From contig CAVUTF010000023.1 of the NCBI GenBank assembly GCA_963744305.1, positions 39,244 to 103,243 of the forward strand: a DNA stretch of 64,000 nt, written 5' to 3'. Positions within the stretch are counted from its first letter, which is position 1; each line of letters starts with the position of its first letter. Origin of the DNA: FEN-1219 sp963744305. GTDB taxonomy: Bacteria > Pseudomonadota > Gammaproteobacteria > Steroidobacterales > Rariloculaceae. Of this stretch, positions 1 to 9,850 are shown piece after piece. The position numbers and the translations under genes were made by a program. Below the pieces are notes generated by a model. The model had not been told where the DNA came from. It saw only the letters and a list, made by a program, of their open reading frames with translations, and did not search any database.

Positions 1-1126
1 TCGATGTCGCGTAGGCGGGTCTGCACGACGCTGTCGGCGATCTCCGAGCGGTTCTCCAAGCGCACGAAGTCCACCACGGGGAGCTCCTGCATACGCGGAT
101 CGACGAGACCTGCGACATAGGCGGCGTAGTCGGTCTCGCTAAGCATGAGCGGTACGAACTGCTCGCGGTTGCTCATGACGATGTCGTACCCGGTTTGGAT
201 CGATTCCTTCATGCGCCCGAATGTGACGCTGCTCAAGTCCTCTTGTGAGAAAACCGGCGTGAGCAGAATGTCTTGCGCGCCGAGCATATCGCGCTGCTGC
301 TGCACGCCCTGCCGCGTCAGCAGATTCGTGAGCTGGTTGGTCACGTCGAGCACCGAGCGCAACGTCTCGCGTCCGAGCAGCGGCGAGGAGATGTCGACCG
401 CGATGATGCGGTCGGCGCCCATGGAGCGCACGACTTCGACAGGTAGGTTCATCGCGATGCCGCCGTCGACCAGCAGCCGCCCATCGATCTCGATCGGCGT
501 GAGCACGGCAGGGATGGACATGCTCGCGCGCAGCGCGCGCGCGAGGCTTCCCGAGCCCAGGATCACGGCCTCGCCCGTGGCGAGATCGCCCGCCACTGCG
601 CGAAACGGTATCGCAAGCCTGTCGAAGTCCTCGACCTTGGATGCGCGGCAGCGTCTCGCGCGACAGAATCATGTCGATGACCTGGCCCTGCATGAAGCCG
701 ATCGGCAGCTCGAACTCGCCGTCGTTCAAACCCGGTTTCAGGTCGACGAGAAACAGATCGTCGTCGCGCTTGCGGCGAAACGACTTGAGCCGCCGCGGCG
801 TCACGTTCAAGAACGCGGCCTCCCACTCGAAGCTGTCGACGAGCTCCTCGAGCTCCGCGACCGACATCCCCGACACGTAGAAACCGCCGACGACTGCGCC
901 GATGCTCGTGCCGGCGATGTGATCGATCGGCACGCGCAGCTCTTGCAGAGCCTTCAAGCACGCCGATGTGCGCGCCGCCGCGCGCGCCGCCGCCCGACAA
1001 CACGAGGCCGATCGACGGACGCTCGAGCACGACGTGCTCGGGCGGCTCAGCGGCCGGCTGCGCGTGCGCAACGGCGCAACCGAGCAGCACGGCTGCAAGC
1101 GATGCGAGCTGTGCGTGGCGATACAT
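1..1126 (-). CDS. Patatin-like phospholipase (RssA/NTE type), exported, 3' end outside window
   Basis: A lipid acyl hydrolase of the bacterial patatin family. The start at 1126 gives a signal peptide (MYRHAQLASLAAVLLGC..AHAQ). The oxyanion loop GLVLSGGGARGGAHIG follows, then the nucleophile elbow GTSIGA near 900-915, and the catalytic Asp in VDGGIAMNLP near 440-470. The reading frame changes at about 960 and again near 620, so no single frame covers the gene; each motif is intact in its own frame. The C-terminus runs off the left edge of the window. It is divergent from the TetR gene at 1395. Patatin identity is secure from motif order; substrate and whether it is periplasmic or outer-membrane are not known. 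Confidence 0.85.
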
Positions 1127-1371
1127 TGCAAATGGACTCCTCGAGGCGAGTGCAGCCCCGAAAACGCGGGGGAATGATGCCAGACGCAACCGGGGGCATC
1201 ACGTGTAGGCGTCCGGAGACAGTTGACAATCGCACGTCCCGCTAAGCGGGTCCCAGATCGGCGTCTCGAAGAGAGAGTCGCGCCGCCGACTGCTCCCTCG
1301 ACAAACGGGCCCGACAGCGATTAGTCGTCGGTGTCCATGACGGCCGGTGCGGAAATACTTGACGTAAAAGC

Positions 1372-1383
1372 ACGAACGTTCGT
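1372..1383. promoter_or_regulatory. Perfect 12-bp palindrome, likely TetR operator
   Basis: ACGAACGTTCGT is a perfect palindrome ending 12 bases before the ATG of the TetR gene at 1395, so a bound dimer would cover its start region. TetR-family proteins commonly autoregulate through such sites. A 14-base match, AGCACGAACGTTCG, recurs at 2040-2053. Binding by this regulator is inferred from position only. Confidence 0.55.
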
Positions 1384-1394
1384 ATGATCGACCT

Positions 1395-1985
1395 ATGGGA
1401 AAGGGTGAAGAAACGCGCGCAGCGATCCTCCGCAAAGCCATCACGGTCGCGAGCGTCCACGGTCTCGAGGGCTTGAGCATCGGCCGGCTGGCCGAGCTTT
1501 CGGGACTCTCGAAGAGCGGCCTGTTCGGGCACTTCGGCTCGAAGGAAGCGCTGCAGAAATCGGTGCTCGAGAGCGTCGTCGACGACTTTCGCGGCCGCGT
1601 GATCCTGCCGGCTCTGCGCGAGCCGACCGGGCTCGCGCGCCTGCGGCGGTTATTCGCCGAATGGCTCACTTGGGCGGCCGAAGACGAAAAGGTCGGCGGC
1701 TGTCCGCTCCTCGCGGCCTCGATCGAGCTTGATGACCAGCCGGGCGAGCTGCGTGACTATCTCGTCGCCCAGCAAAAAGCCTGGCTCGACTGCATTGCGC
1801 GGATGGCAGCCAAGGCGGTTACCCAGGCCGAGCTTCGCCGCGACCTCGACGTGCAGCAGTTCGCGTTTCAGTTCAACAGCATCGGCTTGGGCTTCAACTT
1901 CGCTCATCGGCTGATCGAAGACGCGCACGCTGCGCAGCGCGCGCACGCCGCGTTCGCGCAACTCATCGCGAGCGCAAGCCCTTAA
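1395..1985 (+). CDS. TetR/AcrR family transcriptional regulator
   Basis: A 196-residue one-domain repressor. The N-terminal helix-turn-helix is clear (residues about 8-55: TRAAILRKAITVAS, then LSIGRLAELSGLSKSGLFGH, then FGSKEALQ). The rest is an all-helical ligand/dimerisation domain resembling the TetR_C_13 group (GGCPLLAASIELDDQPG motif). It is intact, unlike its neighbours. A palindrome just upstream (1372-1383) probably serves autoregulation. Its probable targets are itself, the small lipoprotein gene 30 bases downstream and possibly the thioredoxin reductase; the inducer cannot be read from the sequence. Confidence 0.93.
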   Translation: MGKGEETRAAILRKAITVASVHGLEGLSIGRLAELSGLSKSGLFGHFGSKEALQKSVLESVVDDFRGRVILPALREPTGLARLRRLFAEWLTWAAEDEKVGGCPLLAASIELDDQPGELRDYLVAQQKAWLDCIARMAAKAVTQAELRRDLDVQQFAFQFNSIGLGFNFAHRLIEDAHAAQRAHAAFAQLIASASP

Positions 1986-2015
1986 CCCCATTTCCCACCG
2001 ACGAAGGATGCCGCC

Positions 2016-2246
2016 ATGACCAAAGAACATCCCAGGAACAGCACGAACGTTCGGTTTCTCGGGCCCATGCTCGCCGCACTGGTCGCGGGCTGCGCCTCGC
2101 AGTCATCGCCGCTCGTAGACCAACGCTGTCCCGCGCAGACGCTCCTGGTCTGCGAGCACTTCGGAGCGGAGCGGCGCTGCGAGTGCGCTGCAAGGAGTGA
2201 GGCGACGATGTTGCTTCCGGCCGCATGGCCCTTCGGCCGACCGTGA
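2016..2246 (+). CDS. Small putative lipoprotein
   Basis: A 76-residue product of unknown function. The ATG has a good ribosome-binding site (GAAGGA at 2003-2008). Residues 14-27 read GPMLAALVAGCASQ, a typical lipobox with Cys 27 as the acylated residue. The mature part has five cysteines (RCPAQTLLVCEHF..RRCECAAR), suggesting disulfides or metal binding. It follows the TetR gene by 30 bases and contains a copy of the presumed operator near its start. The last part of the frame (after about residue 60) may be a frameshift product, so the true C-terminus is uncertain. No family recognised. Confidence 0.5.
   Translation: MTKEHPRNSTNVRFLGPMLAALVAGCASQSSPLVDQRCPAQTLLVCEHFGAERRCECAARSEATMLLPAAWPFGRP
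2040..2054. promoter_or_regulatory. Second copy of the TetR palindrome
   Basis: AGCACGAACGTTCGG repeats 14 consecutive bases of the site at 1369-1382; the palindrome matches in 11 of 12 positions. It lies inside the first codons of the lipoprotein gene, which would suit a roadblock or a looped repressor pair. A chance origin is unlikely but not excluded. Confidence 0.35.
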
Positions 2247-2307
2247 TCGATGCAATCGACTGACTCGGCAGGGCTCCACTACCATACGCGCGCGCTAAGG
2301 AGGGGGC

Positions 2308-3402
2308 ATGCGCGCAGCATCATCGACTCATCATCCTCGGCTCGGGCCCGGCGGGCTACACGGCGGCCGTGTACGCGGCGCGCGCGGCGCTCGACGCCCG
2401 TGATCATCACGGGCATCGAGGTCGGCGGTCAGATGACGACGACGACCGACGTCGACAACTGGCCGGGCGACGATCAAGGCGTCCAGGGCCCGGAGCTCAT
2501 GGAGCGGATGAAGCGCCACGCCGAGCGCTTCGGCACGAAGATGCATCTACAAGCACATCGACCGCGTCGAGCTTGAGCAGCGCCCGTTCCGATTGTTCTG
2601 CGGGCCAGGACGAGTACACCTGCGATGCGTTGATCATCGCGACCGGCGCGTCCGCCAAGTATCTTGGGCTTGCCGACCGAGGAGGCATACAAGGGCCGCG
2701 GCGTGTCGGCGTGCGCGACCTGCGACGGTTTCTTCTTCAAGAGTCAGCCGGTGGCCGTCATCGGCGGCGGCAACACGGCCGTCGAGGAAGCGCTGTATCT
2801 CTCGAACATCGCGTCGAGCGTGACCGTCGTGCACCGCCGCGACGAGTTTCGCGCCGAGCAGATCATGATCGACAAGCTCGTCGAGCGCAGCCGCACCGGC
2901 AACGTCGAGATACTCTGGGATCACGTGCTCGATGAGGTCGTCGGCGACGAGCGCGGCGTCACGGGCGTGCGCTTGAAGCACGCGCAAGACGAGCGCACCG
3001 CGCAAGATCGACGTGCAAGGCGTGTTCATCGCGATCGGCCATACGCCGAACACGGGAATTTTCCAGGGTCAGCTCGAGATGGAAGGCGGCTACATCGTCA
3101 CGCGCACCGGCCAGCACGGCTTCGCCACCGCGACGAGCGTCGAAGGCGTGTTCGCCGCCGGCGACGTCGCCGATCCGATCTATCGCCAGGCCGTGACTTC
3201 GGCGGGCTCGGGCTGCATGGCCGCGCTCGACGCCGAGAAGCTTTTTGACGGAATCGTGATGATATGCGTCGGAATCATGATGAGACGCACGGAGACTGCC
3301 GTTCCGGCGTGTGATAATGCAGCCGTCAGAGTGAGATCAGTGCTGCGCATCGCTATTCCGGAACGCATCATCGATGGCGTCGAGATCGGACGAACGGCAT
3401 GA
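2308..3402 (+). CDS. trxB: Thioredoxin reductase, frameshifted
   Basis: NADPH:thioredoxin reductase, a cytoplasmic FAD enzyme keeping thioredoxin reduced. A strong Shine-Dalgarno (AAGGAGGGGG at 2298-2307) precedes ATG 2308. The FAD motif LGSGPAGYTAAVYAARA, then GGQMTTTTDVDNWPG, the redox centre ACATCDG, the NADP motif GGGNTAVEEALYLSNIAS and the C-terminal GVFAAGDVADPIYRQAVTSAGSGC occur in correct order but in several frames, with slips near 2400, 2545, 2665 and 3005. Homologues end at about 3250; the last open frame runs on about 50 residues to 3402, probably after another slip. Identity is certain. Either a consensus-error gene or a pseudogene of an important enzyme. Confidence 0.9.
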
Positions 3403-3943
3403 CTGTCTGTCGTCGGGATTTCTTGGTCGATGCTTTCACCGGACTCGGCGCGGGCCGCTACCTTCGGCCGCGGCGCGATTGCGGCCGACGAAGCCCGGTC
3501 GCTGTCGTTCTATCACATCCACACCGCCGAGAAGCTCACGGTCGTCTACAGCGAGAACGGCGAGCTCGATTCCCGGCGCGCTCGACGAGATCAATCACTA
3601 CCTGCGCGACTTTCGCACGAGCAGAGCAGCACGACATCGACGTCCGCGCTGCTCGACGCGTTGCACGGCGCTCTACGACGCGTTCGAGCGGCGCGGCAAC
3701 TTCGAGGTGATCTCCGGCTACCGCTCGCCGCAGACCAACGCCGCGCTGCGGCACGCGACGCAGCGGCGTCGCCGAAGAACAGCCTGCACATTCAAGGGCG
3801 CGCGATCGACGTGCGGCTGACGAGCGCCAAGACCACCGGCAAGCTGCGCGACGCCGCACTCGCGCTGCAAGCCGGCGGCGTCGGCTACTATCGCCGAGTC
3901 GAATTTCGTCCACATCGATACCGGCGCCGTCCGCACCTGGTAG
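3399..3943 (+). CDS. DUF882/M15-type murein endopeptidase, MepK(YcbK)-like, frameshifted
   Basis: A zinc peptidase of the YcbK/MepK family that cleaves peptide cross-links in the periplasm. The N-terminus holds CRRDFL followed by a hydrophobic Ala/Gly-rich stretch, as in the Tat-exported family. The conserved RSLSFYHIHTAEKLTVVY, then FEVISGYRSPQTNAALR, NSLHIQGRAID (SxHxxGxAxD zinc motif) and NFVHIDTG (second HxD) all appear in order, distributed over three frames. The stop TAG at 3941-3943 follows VRTW, the usual family ending. ATG 3399 overlaps the stop of the preceding frame (ATGA). Family assignment is firm; the exact bond cleaved is taken from E. coli MepK. Confidence 0.8.
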
Positions 3944-3997
3944 TCGCTGCGCGCGCGCGATCCGTTAGACTGCCTGCCGTCGATCCCTCCACTGAGA

Positions 3998-5141
3998 GTG
4001 GCTATGAAGAGCATCGCCATCATCGCGGCGCTCGTCGTCGTCGGCTCGCGGCGCGTGGTTCGTCACGCGGCCGGAGCCCGTCGCCGTGACGCTCGTCGCC
4101 GCCGAGCGCGGCCCCGTCGCCGCGACGGTCGCGAACACCCGCGCAGGCACCGTCGACGCGTGCCGCCGCGCCGGCCTTGTCGCCCGCGCTCGGCGGCCAG
4201 ATCGCGAACCTGCCGGTCGCGGACGGCGAGCGCGTCGAGGCCGGCGACACTGCTGCTCGAGCTCTGGAACGACGGACATCAAGGCCGAGCTCGACGCTCT
4301 CCGAGCGCGACGCTCGCGCCTCGCGGTCGCGCGCGCGCGAAGCGTGCGTCGATCGCAGCCGTCGCCAAACGCGATGCCGAGCGCTCGATGAAGCTGCGCG
4401 ACCGACGGCTCGCGTCCGAGGAGGCGGCCGATCAAGCCGAGGGCCGCGCAGAGTCGACGGCGGCCGCGTGCACCGCGGCCGAGGACGCAACGCAGCGTCG
4501 CGGAGGCGCGCGTCGACGTGACGCAAGCGCACCTCGAGCGCACGCAGCTCTACGCGCCGTTTGCGCGGCGTCATCGCCGAGATCAACGGCGAGCTCGGCG
4601 AGTTCGTGACGCCCTCGCCGGTCGGCATCCCGACGCCGCCGACGGTCGACTTGATCGACGCCTCGTGCCTCTACATCAGCGCGCCGATCGACGAGGTCGA
4701 CGCGCCGCGGGTCGCGCGCCGGATTGCCGGCGCGGATCAGCCTCGACGCCTTTCCCGATCGCGCGTTTCCCGGGGCACGTGCGCCGCGTGGCGCCGTACG
4801 TGCTCGATCAGGAGAAGCAGGCCCGCACGGTCGAGATCGAGGCCGAGTTCGACGACCCGGAGAAAGCCGGGCTGCTCGCCGGCTACAGCGCCGACGTCGA
4901 GGTGGTGCTCGAGCGAGCGCGCCGACGCGCTGCGGCTGCCGACGTCGGTGATCCTGCCCGACAAGACCGTGTTCGTGTTCGACGCGGCGACCGGCACGAT
5001 CGCCGCGCGCCCCATCGAGACCGGCATCGCCAACTGGGAGTTCACCGAGATCCTCGGCGGTCTCGACCGCTGGCGACCGCGTCGTGAGCTCGATCGACCG
5101 CGACGGCGTCGTCGACGGCGCCGCCGTCGACGCCGGAATAG
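3998..5141 (+). CDS. HlyD/MacA-type periplasmic adaptor of an ABC efflux system, frameshifted
   Basis: Membrane-fusion subunit linking an inner-membrane ABC exporter to an outer-membrane channel. The N-terminus (MKSIAIIAALVVVGS) is a membrane anchor, with GTG 3998 or ATG 4004 as start. LGGQIANLPVADGERVEAGD is the biotinyl-lipoyl half motif; an alpha-helical hairpin follows (4280-4520), then GVIAEINGELGEFVTP and a beta-barrel with SADVEVVLE. At least six frame changes occur. It sits directly upstream of the ATPase and two FtsX-like permeases, so the set is a MacAB-like exporter; no TolC-type channel gene is in the window. Confidence 0.75.
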
Positions 5142-5160
5142 CTGCGCGCGTCCACCGACC

Positions 5161-5856
5161 ATGATGGAGCTGCTCCGGAATCCGCCGAGAGTACGTGGTC
5201 GGCGACCGAGACCGTGCACGCGCTCGATCACGTCGATCTCACGATCGCCGCCGGCGAGTACGTCTCGATCATGGGTCCGTCGGGCTCCGGCAAATCGACG
5301 CTGCTGAACGTTCTCGGCCTGCTCGACCGGCCGACGTCGGGCACTTACCGGCTGCAGGGCGAGGACGTCTCGAATCTCGACGACGACGCGCTCGCGGCGC
5401 ACCGCCAACGGCACATCGGCTTCATCTTTCAGTTCTTCCACCTGATTCCGCGCCTGACGGCGCTCGAGAACGTCGAGCTGCCGCTCGTGCTCGACGGGCG
5501 CCGCGCCGCGCGCGCGCCGCGAGCGCGCGGCGGCAGATGCTCGAGTCGGTCGGGCTGAAGCCGCGGCTCGACCACCGGCCCGATCAGCTCTCCGGCGGCG
5601 AGCGCCAACGCGTCGCGATCGGGCGCGCGCATGATCATGCAGCCGAGCTGCCTTGCTCGCCGACGAGCCGACGGGCAATCTCGACACGCAGCTCCGGCGG
5701 CGAGATCATGCAGATCCTCGAGCAGCTGAACCGCGACGGTATCGCGCTGCTGGTCGTGACGCACGATCCCGCGATCGGCGGCCGCGCGCGCAGCGCCACC
5801 TGACGCTGCGCGACGGCAAGATCGTCGGCGACGACCGCGCGGCGACCGCCGCATGA
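5161..5856 (+). CDS. ABC transporter ATP-binding protein, MacB/LolD type, frameshifted
   Basis: ATPase subunit of the exporter. After MELLRNIRREYVVGDETVHALDHV (two frames) come Walker A GPSGSGKST, Q-loop FIFQFFHLIPRLTALENVELPL, signature LSGGERQRVAIGRA, Walker B with LLADEPTGNLD and the H-loop VVTHDP. The FFHLIPRLTALENVELPL pattern is diagnostic of the MacB/LolD/FtsE branch. Indels lie near 5190, 5510, 5640, 5690 and 5790. The stop TGA overlaps the ATG of the permease at 5853, indicating translational coupling. Confidence 0.85.
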
Positions 5857-7081
5857 GGCCGCTCGACGTCGCGCGCATGTCGCTGCAGGCGCTGCGGCGT
5901 TATCCGCTGCGCACGGCGATGATGCTGCTCGCGATCGCGATCGGCGTCGCCGCGGTCGTGCTGCTGACGGCCGTCGGCGAAGGCGCGCGGCGCTACGTCA
6001 CGGGGCAATTCTCGTCGCTCGGCACGCGAGCTCCTGATCGTGCTGCCGGGCCAGCGCCGAGACGGCCGGCGGCGGGCATTCAAGGGCTGCTCGTCGGCGA
6101 GACGGCGCGCGAGCTGACGCTCGAGGACACGATCGCGATCGCGCGCAGCCCGCGGATCCGGCGCGTGACGCCGCTCGTGCTCGGCGCGGGCACGGCGTCG
6201 TCGGCGCGCGCGCGAGCGCGACATCACGGTGCTCGGCACGGGCGCCGCGATGCTCGCGATCCAGCATTGGCGTCATGGGCAGCCGGCCGCTTCCTGCCGC
6301 GAAGGCGATCTCGACGTCGCGCCACCCGGTTTGCGTGCTCGGCTGCGACGTCGCGCGCGAGCTGTTCGCCGACGCGGCTCGCCGCTCGGCGAGTGGCTGC
6401 GAATCGGCGACGCGCGCTGCCGCGTGCTCGGCGTGCTCGCCGAGCAGGGGCTCGCGGGCGGCTTCAACGTCGACGAGACCGTCGATCATGCCGGTCGCAA
6501 ACGCGCAGCAGATCTTCAACACGTCGGCCGTGTTCCGCATTCTCGTCGAAGGCCGATGGATCGCGACTCGGTGCAGCGCCGCGCGGCGCGACATCATCGA
6601 GATCGTCAAGGCGCGCCACGCCGGCGAAGAGGACATCACGGTCGTCACGCAGGACGCGCTGGTCGTCCACGTTCGACACGATCTTCGACATGATCACGGC
6701 CGGGCTCGCCGGCCATCGCCGCGATCAGCCTCGTCGTCGCCGGCGTGCTGATCATGAACGTCATGCTCGTCGCGGTGAGCCAGCGGACGGCGGAGATCGG
6801 CTTGCTGAAGGCCGTCGGCGCGCGCAACCGGCAGATCCTCGCGCTGTTTCTGACGGAGGCCGCGTGCTTGTCGCTGCTCGGCGCGGCGCGTCGGCATCGC
6901 GCTCGGCGCCGGCGGCATATGGCTCATGAAGCTCGTGTTCCCGGTGCTCGACTTCGCGGCGCCGCCGTGGGCTTCGCTGTCGGCCGTCGGCGTCGCGATC
7001 GCGAGCGGGCTCGTGTTCGGCATCCTGCCCGCGCGGCGCGCGGCGGCGCTCGATCCCGTCAACGCGCTGATGAAACGGTGA
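5853..7081 (+). CDS. MacB-type ABC permease (first copy), frameshifted
   Basis: Inner-membrane FtsX-fold permease with an N-terminal helix, a large periplasmic MacB_PCD domain and three C-terminal helices. The first frame reads RRYPLRTAMMLLAIAIGVAAVVLL followed by TAVGEGARRYVTGQF, the classical start of this family. The end holds LIMNVMLVAVSQRTAEIGLL, KAVGARNRQILALFLTEA and the terminal GILPARRAAALDPVNALMKR. Intermediate indels (about 6030-6900) split the domain. It overlaps the ATPase upstream and the second permease downstream. Confidence 0.82.
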
Positions 7082-8297
7082 GTAGCGAATGCGGCAGCAG
7101 CGACTTCATTCGGCTGATCGCGCAATCCGTCGCGGCGCACCGCATGCGCAGCGCGCTTGACGGCGCTCGGCATCGGCATCGGCGTCACGGCCGTCGTGCT
7201 GCTGACGTCGATCGGCGAGGGCCTGAACACCTACATGGTCGAGCAGTTCACGCAGTTCGGCACGACGACGCTCCAGGTGCAACCCGGCAAGACGAGCACG
7301 TTCGGCATCTCGCCGGGCGTCCTGAACTCCGTGCGGCCGCTCAGCTTGGAGGACGCCGAGGCGCTCGCGCGCGCGCCGCACGTGCTGCACGTCCGTGCCG
7401 CTCGTCGCCGGCAGCGCCTCCGTCGAGGCCCGCGGCCGCGAGCGCAGCGTCGCGCGTCTACGCGGTTGGGCCTGACTTCGACAAAGCGTTCAAGTTCGAC
7501 GTCGTCGACGGGCACGTTCCTGCCGCCCGACGAGCTCGAGCGCGCGCGCAACGTCGCCGTGCTCGGCGCGAAGCTCTATCGCGGAGCTCTACGGCGGCGC
7601 GAACGCGCTCGGCGACCGGATCCGCGTCGGCGGCCAGCGTTACCGCGTCGTCGGCATCATGGAATCCGAAGGGCGACATGGTCGGCATCGACCTCGACGA
7701 CACGGTGTACATCCCGGCCGCGCGCGGCCTCGAGCTGTTCAATCGCCAAGGCCTGCTCGAGATCGACGTGCTCTACGCGGAGGACGCGCCCGTCGACGAG
7801 GTCGTCGCGGGCATCACGACGAATTCTTGCGGCACGCCACGGCGCCGAGGACTTCACCGTCATCACGCAACAGCAGATGCTCGACGTGCTCGGCTCGATC
7901 GTCGACGTGCTGACGCTCGGCGTCGCGGCACTCGGCGGCATCTCGCTGCTCGTCGGCGGCGTCGGCATCTTCACGATCATGACGATCGCCGTGCGCGAGC
8001 GAACGCAGGAGATCGGCTTGCTGCGCGCGATCGGCGCGCGGCGCGCGCGCATCGCGCAGCTGTTCGTCGGCGAAGCGATGCTGCTCTCTGCGATCGGCGG
8101 CGCCGGCGGGCTCGCGCTGGGCTTCGCCATCGTGCTCGCTCGCGCAGTGGGCGTTGCCCGCGATGCCCGCGACGATCTCGCCGCTGTACGTGGCGCTGTC
8201 GCTCGGGCTCGCCGTGTCATCGGCGCTCGTGGCCGGCGTGCTGCCGGCGCGCAACGCGGCGCGGCTCGAGCCGCTCGACGCGCTGCGCGCCGAGTGA
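7078..8297 (+). CDS. MacB-type ABC permease (second copy), frameshifted
   Basis: A paralogue of the preceding permease; the two presumably form a heterodimer. GTG 7078 overlaps the upstream stop (GTGA) and continues as VSSECGSSDFIRLIAQSVAA, then RSALTALGIGIGVTAVVLL and TSIGEGLNTYMVEQFTQFG. The periplasmic domain follows (SLEDAEALARAPHV..), and the end reads GGVGIFTIMTIAVRERTQEI, GLLRAIGARRARIAQLFVGEA and LEPLDALRAE. Indels occur near 7160, 7400, 7580, 7660, 7830 and 8145. Adaptor plus ATPase plus two permeases suggests export of a peptide, antibiotic or lipid; substrate unknown. Confidence 0.82.
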
Positions 8298-8932
8298 CGC
8301 AGGCTTCGAACTGCCGCATGACCGCCATCAATGGCGCGTCAGCCGCACAGCAGCCGGTTCAATCGTGCCGGCCGAGCCTCTGCCGCCGCCTGCACGAGAC
8401 GCCGATCGCGTCAGCGCCTGCGCGTCACGAACGGTACTCGGCCGACAACTTCCTGCAACGCTGGAGCGGTCGGCAAACCGGCGTAGACGCGCGGTCGTGC
8501 GCGAGCTCTCGGCCGCCGCGGCGATTGCGTCTCGCCAGCGGGCAACGGTCGACCATCGCGGCGGCCAATTGCCGCGCGCGTGCGGCGCGGCGATAGACCG
8601 ACAATCGATATACGTCGTATCCCAAAATCGCGCAGGTTCGTGACCGACGTGCCGTACCTCGACGCACGATCACGTTCCCGCCCCGATCGCTCGCGAGCCC
8701 GACGTGCAGCGGCTGATGCGACGTCGACGCCGAGGTGCGCGGCGAGCCGCACCGCATCGGCGCGAACTTGCGCGCGGCTGCGCGCGTCGGCGACGCTGCC
8801 GCGCGAGATCGTGCCTCGAGGCCGTCGACGTCGGACCGCTGCGCCGCGCTCGATCCGGCCTGCGATTATTGCGGGCAGCTCGCGCGCCGCACAATTATCA
8901 TTTTCGCGTCGGCGATCAGGATTGATCACCGC
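8298..8932. other. Unassigned 635-bp stretch, possibly a scrambled minus-strand gene
   Basis: No confident gene. On the minus strand, phrases such as LAAHLGVDVA, LASDRGGNVIVRRG and FGYDVYRLSVYRR suggest a coding region broken among three frames between about 8900 and 8320, but no family could be named. The plus-strand frames contain only Arg/Ala-rich shadow sequence. The VOC gene starts at its right edge. Confidence 0.3.
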
Positions 8933-9321
8933 ATGCGGCCCGCCTCGATCACACCATCGTCTGGTGCCGCGATCAGAAGAGTTGCGTCACCGGCCTTCCT
9001 GACCGAGATCCTCGGCCGTGCCGCCGCCGCGTCGGCGCTTCGATCGAGTTCCTCGTCGTCGGCTCGGCGAGACGCATCTCCGTCGACTATCGAGGCGAAT
9101 GGACGACCGATCGCACTGCGAGGCACTCGCCTTCCTGGTCGGCGAGGACGAGTTCGACGGCGCGGCACGCGTCGCGAACGCGCCGACTTGGGCGATCCGC
9201 CGAACAGCAACCCGGCACGCATCAACCATCACTTCGGCGGCCGCGGCGTCATCGACGCACCCCGACGGCCGCAGCTCGAGCTCATCACGACGCCGTACGG
9301 CGATCCCGGATCTCCGAGCGG
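8933..9321 (+). CDS. VOC (glyoxalase/bleomycin-resistance) family protein, frameshifted
   Basis: A small beta-alpha-beta-beta-beta metalloprotein of unknown substrate. Only after merging frames does it appear: ATG 8933 gives MRP-RLDHTIVWCRDQ, FLTEILGR, IEFLVVG, CEALAFLVGEDEFDGA, then INHHFGGRGV, PDGRSLELITTPYGDPG. The internal NHHFGGRGVYFxxPDGHxLEIIT-type ending is characteristic of VOC enzymes. At least five indels interrupt it. It converges with the GNAT gene, so its end near 9321 is approximate. No single frame carries the whole protein. Confidence 0.6.
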
Positions 9322-9323
9322 CG

Positions 9324-9850
9324 TCAGCCGTCGACGGGTCGCCGTCCAGGCGTCTGCAAGCGCAGCTCGTAGAAAGCGAGGTCGAGCCAGCGACCGAACT
9401 TGAAACCGGCGTGATGGATCGTGCCGGCGTGGACGAAGCCGAGCTGCTCGTGCAGCGCGATGCTCGCGGCGTTCGTCGCATCGATGCCGGCGACCATCAC
9501 GTGATAATCCTGCTCCTCGGCGACGGCGATGAGCCGCGTCAGCAGCGCCCGCGCGATGCCCTTGCGGCGATGCTCCCGGTGCACGTAGACGGAGTGCTCG
9601 ATCGTGTACTTGTACGCGGGCCACGCGCGGAACGTGCCGTAGGTCGCGAAACCGAGCAGCGTTCCGTCGTCGCTCGTGCGCCGAGCACGGGGAAGCGCCG
9701 CAGCTCTCTTCGCCCGGAACCACTCGATCATGCTCTCGGGCGGGCGCGGTCGATAGTCGAACAGCGCCGTCGACGTGACGATCGCGTCGTTCAGGATCGC
9801 GAGAATCGCGGCGCCGTGCGTAGCGGTCGCAGACGCCGCCCGCCGCGCCG
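9324..9850 (-). CDS. GNAT N-acetyltransferase, phosphinothricin-acetyltransferase-like
   Basis: Transfers acetyl from acetyl-CoA to a small amine. The main frame (9731-9324) has VYVHREHRRKGIARALLTRL, the acetyl-CoA binding motif A, and NAASIALHEQLGFVHAGTIH with GFKFGRWLDLAFYEL, hallmarks of the Pat/Bar branch. The N-terminal part, ATHGAAILAILNDAIVTSTA then LFDYRPRPPESM, is in another frame up to about 9840, so one or two indels exist and the start is approximate. It follows the ABC exporter on the same strand, nearly overlapping it. The natural substrate is unknown; Pat-like proteins often act on methionine analogues. Confidence 0.8.

Noticed and set aside
5100..5145. GTCG-rich low-complexity stretch as a tandem repeat
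   Set aside because: It encodes the Asp/Val/Ala-rich end of the adaptor protein; repetition is imperfect and typical for this codon bias.
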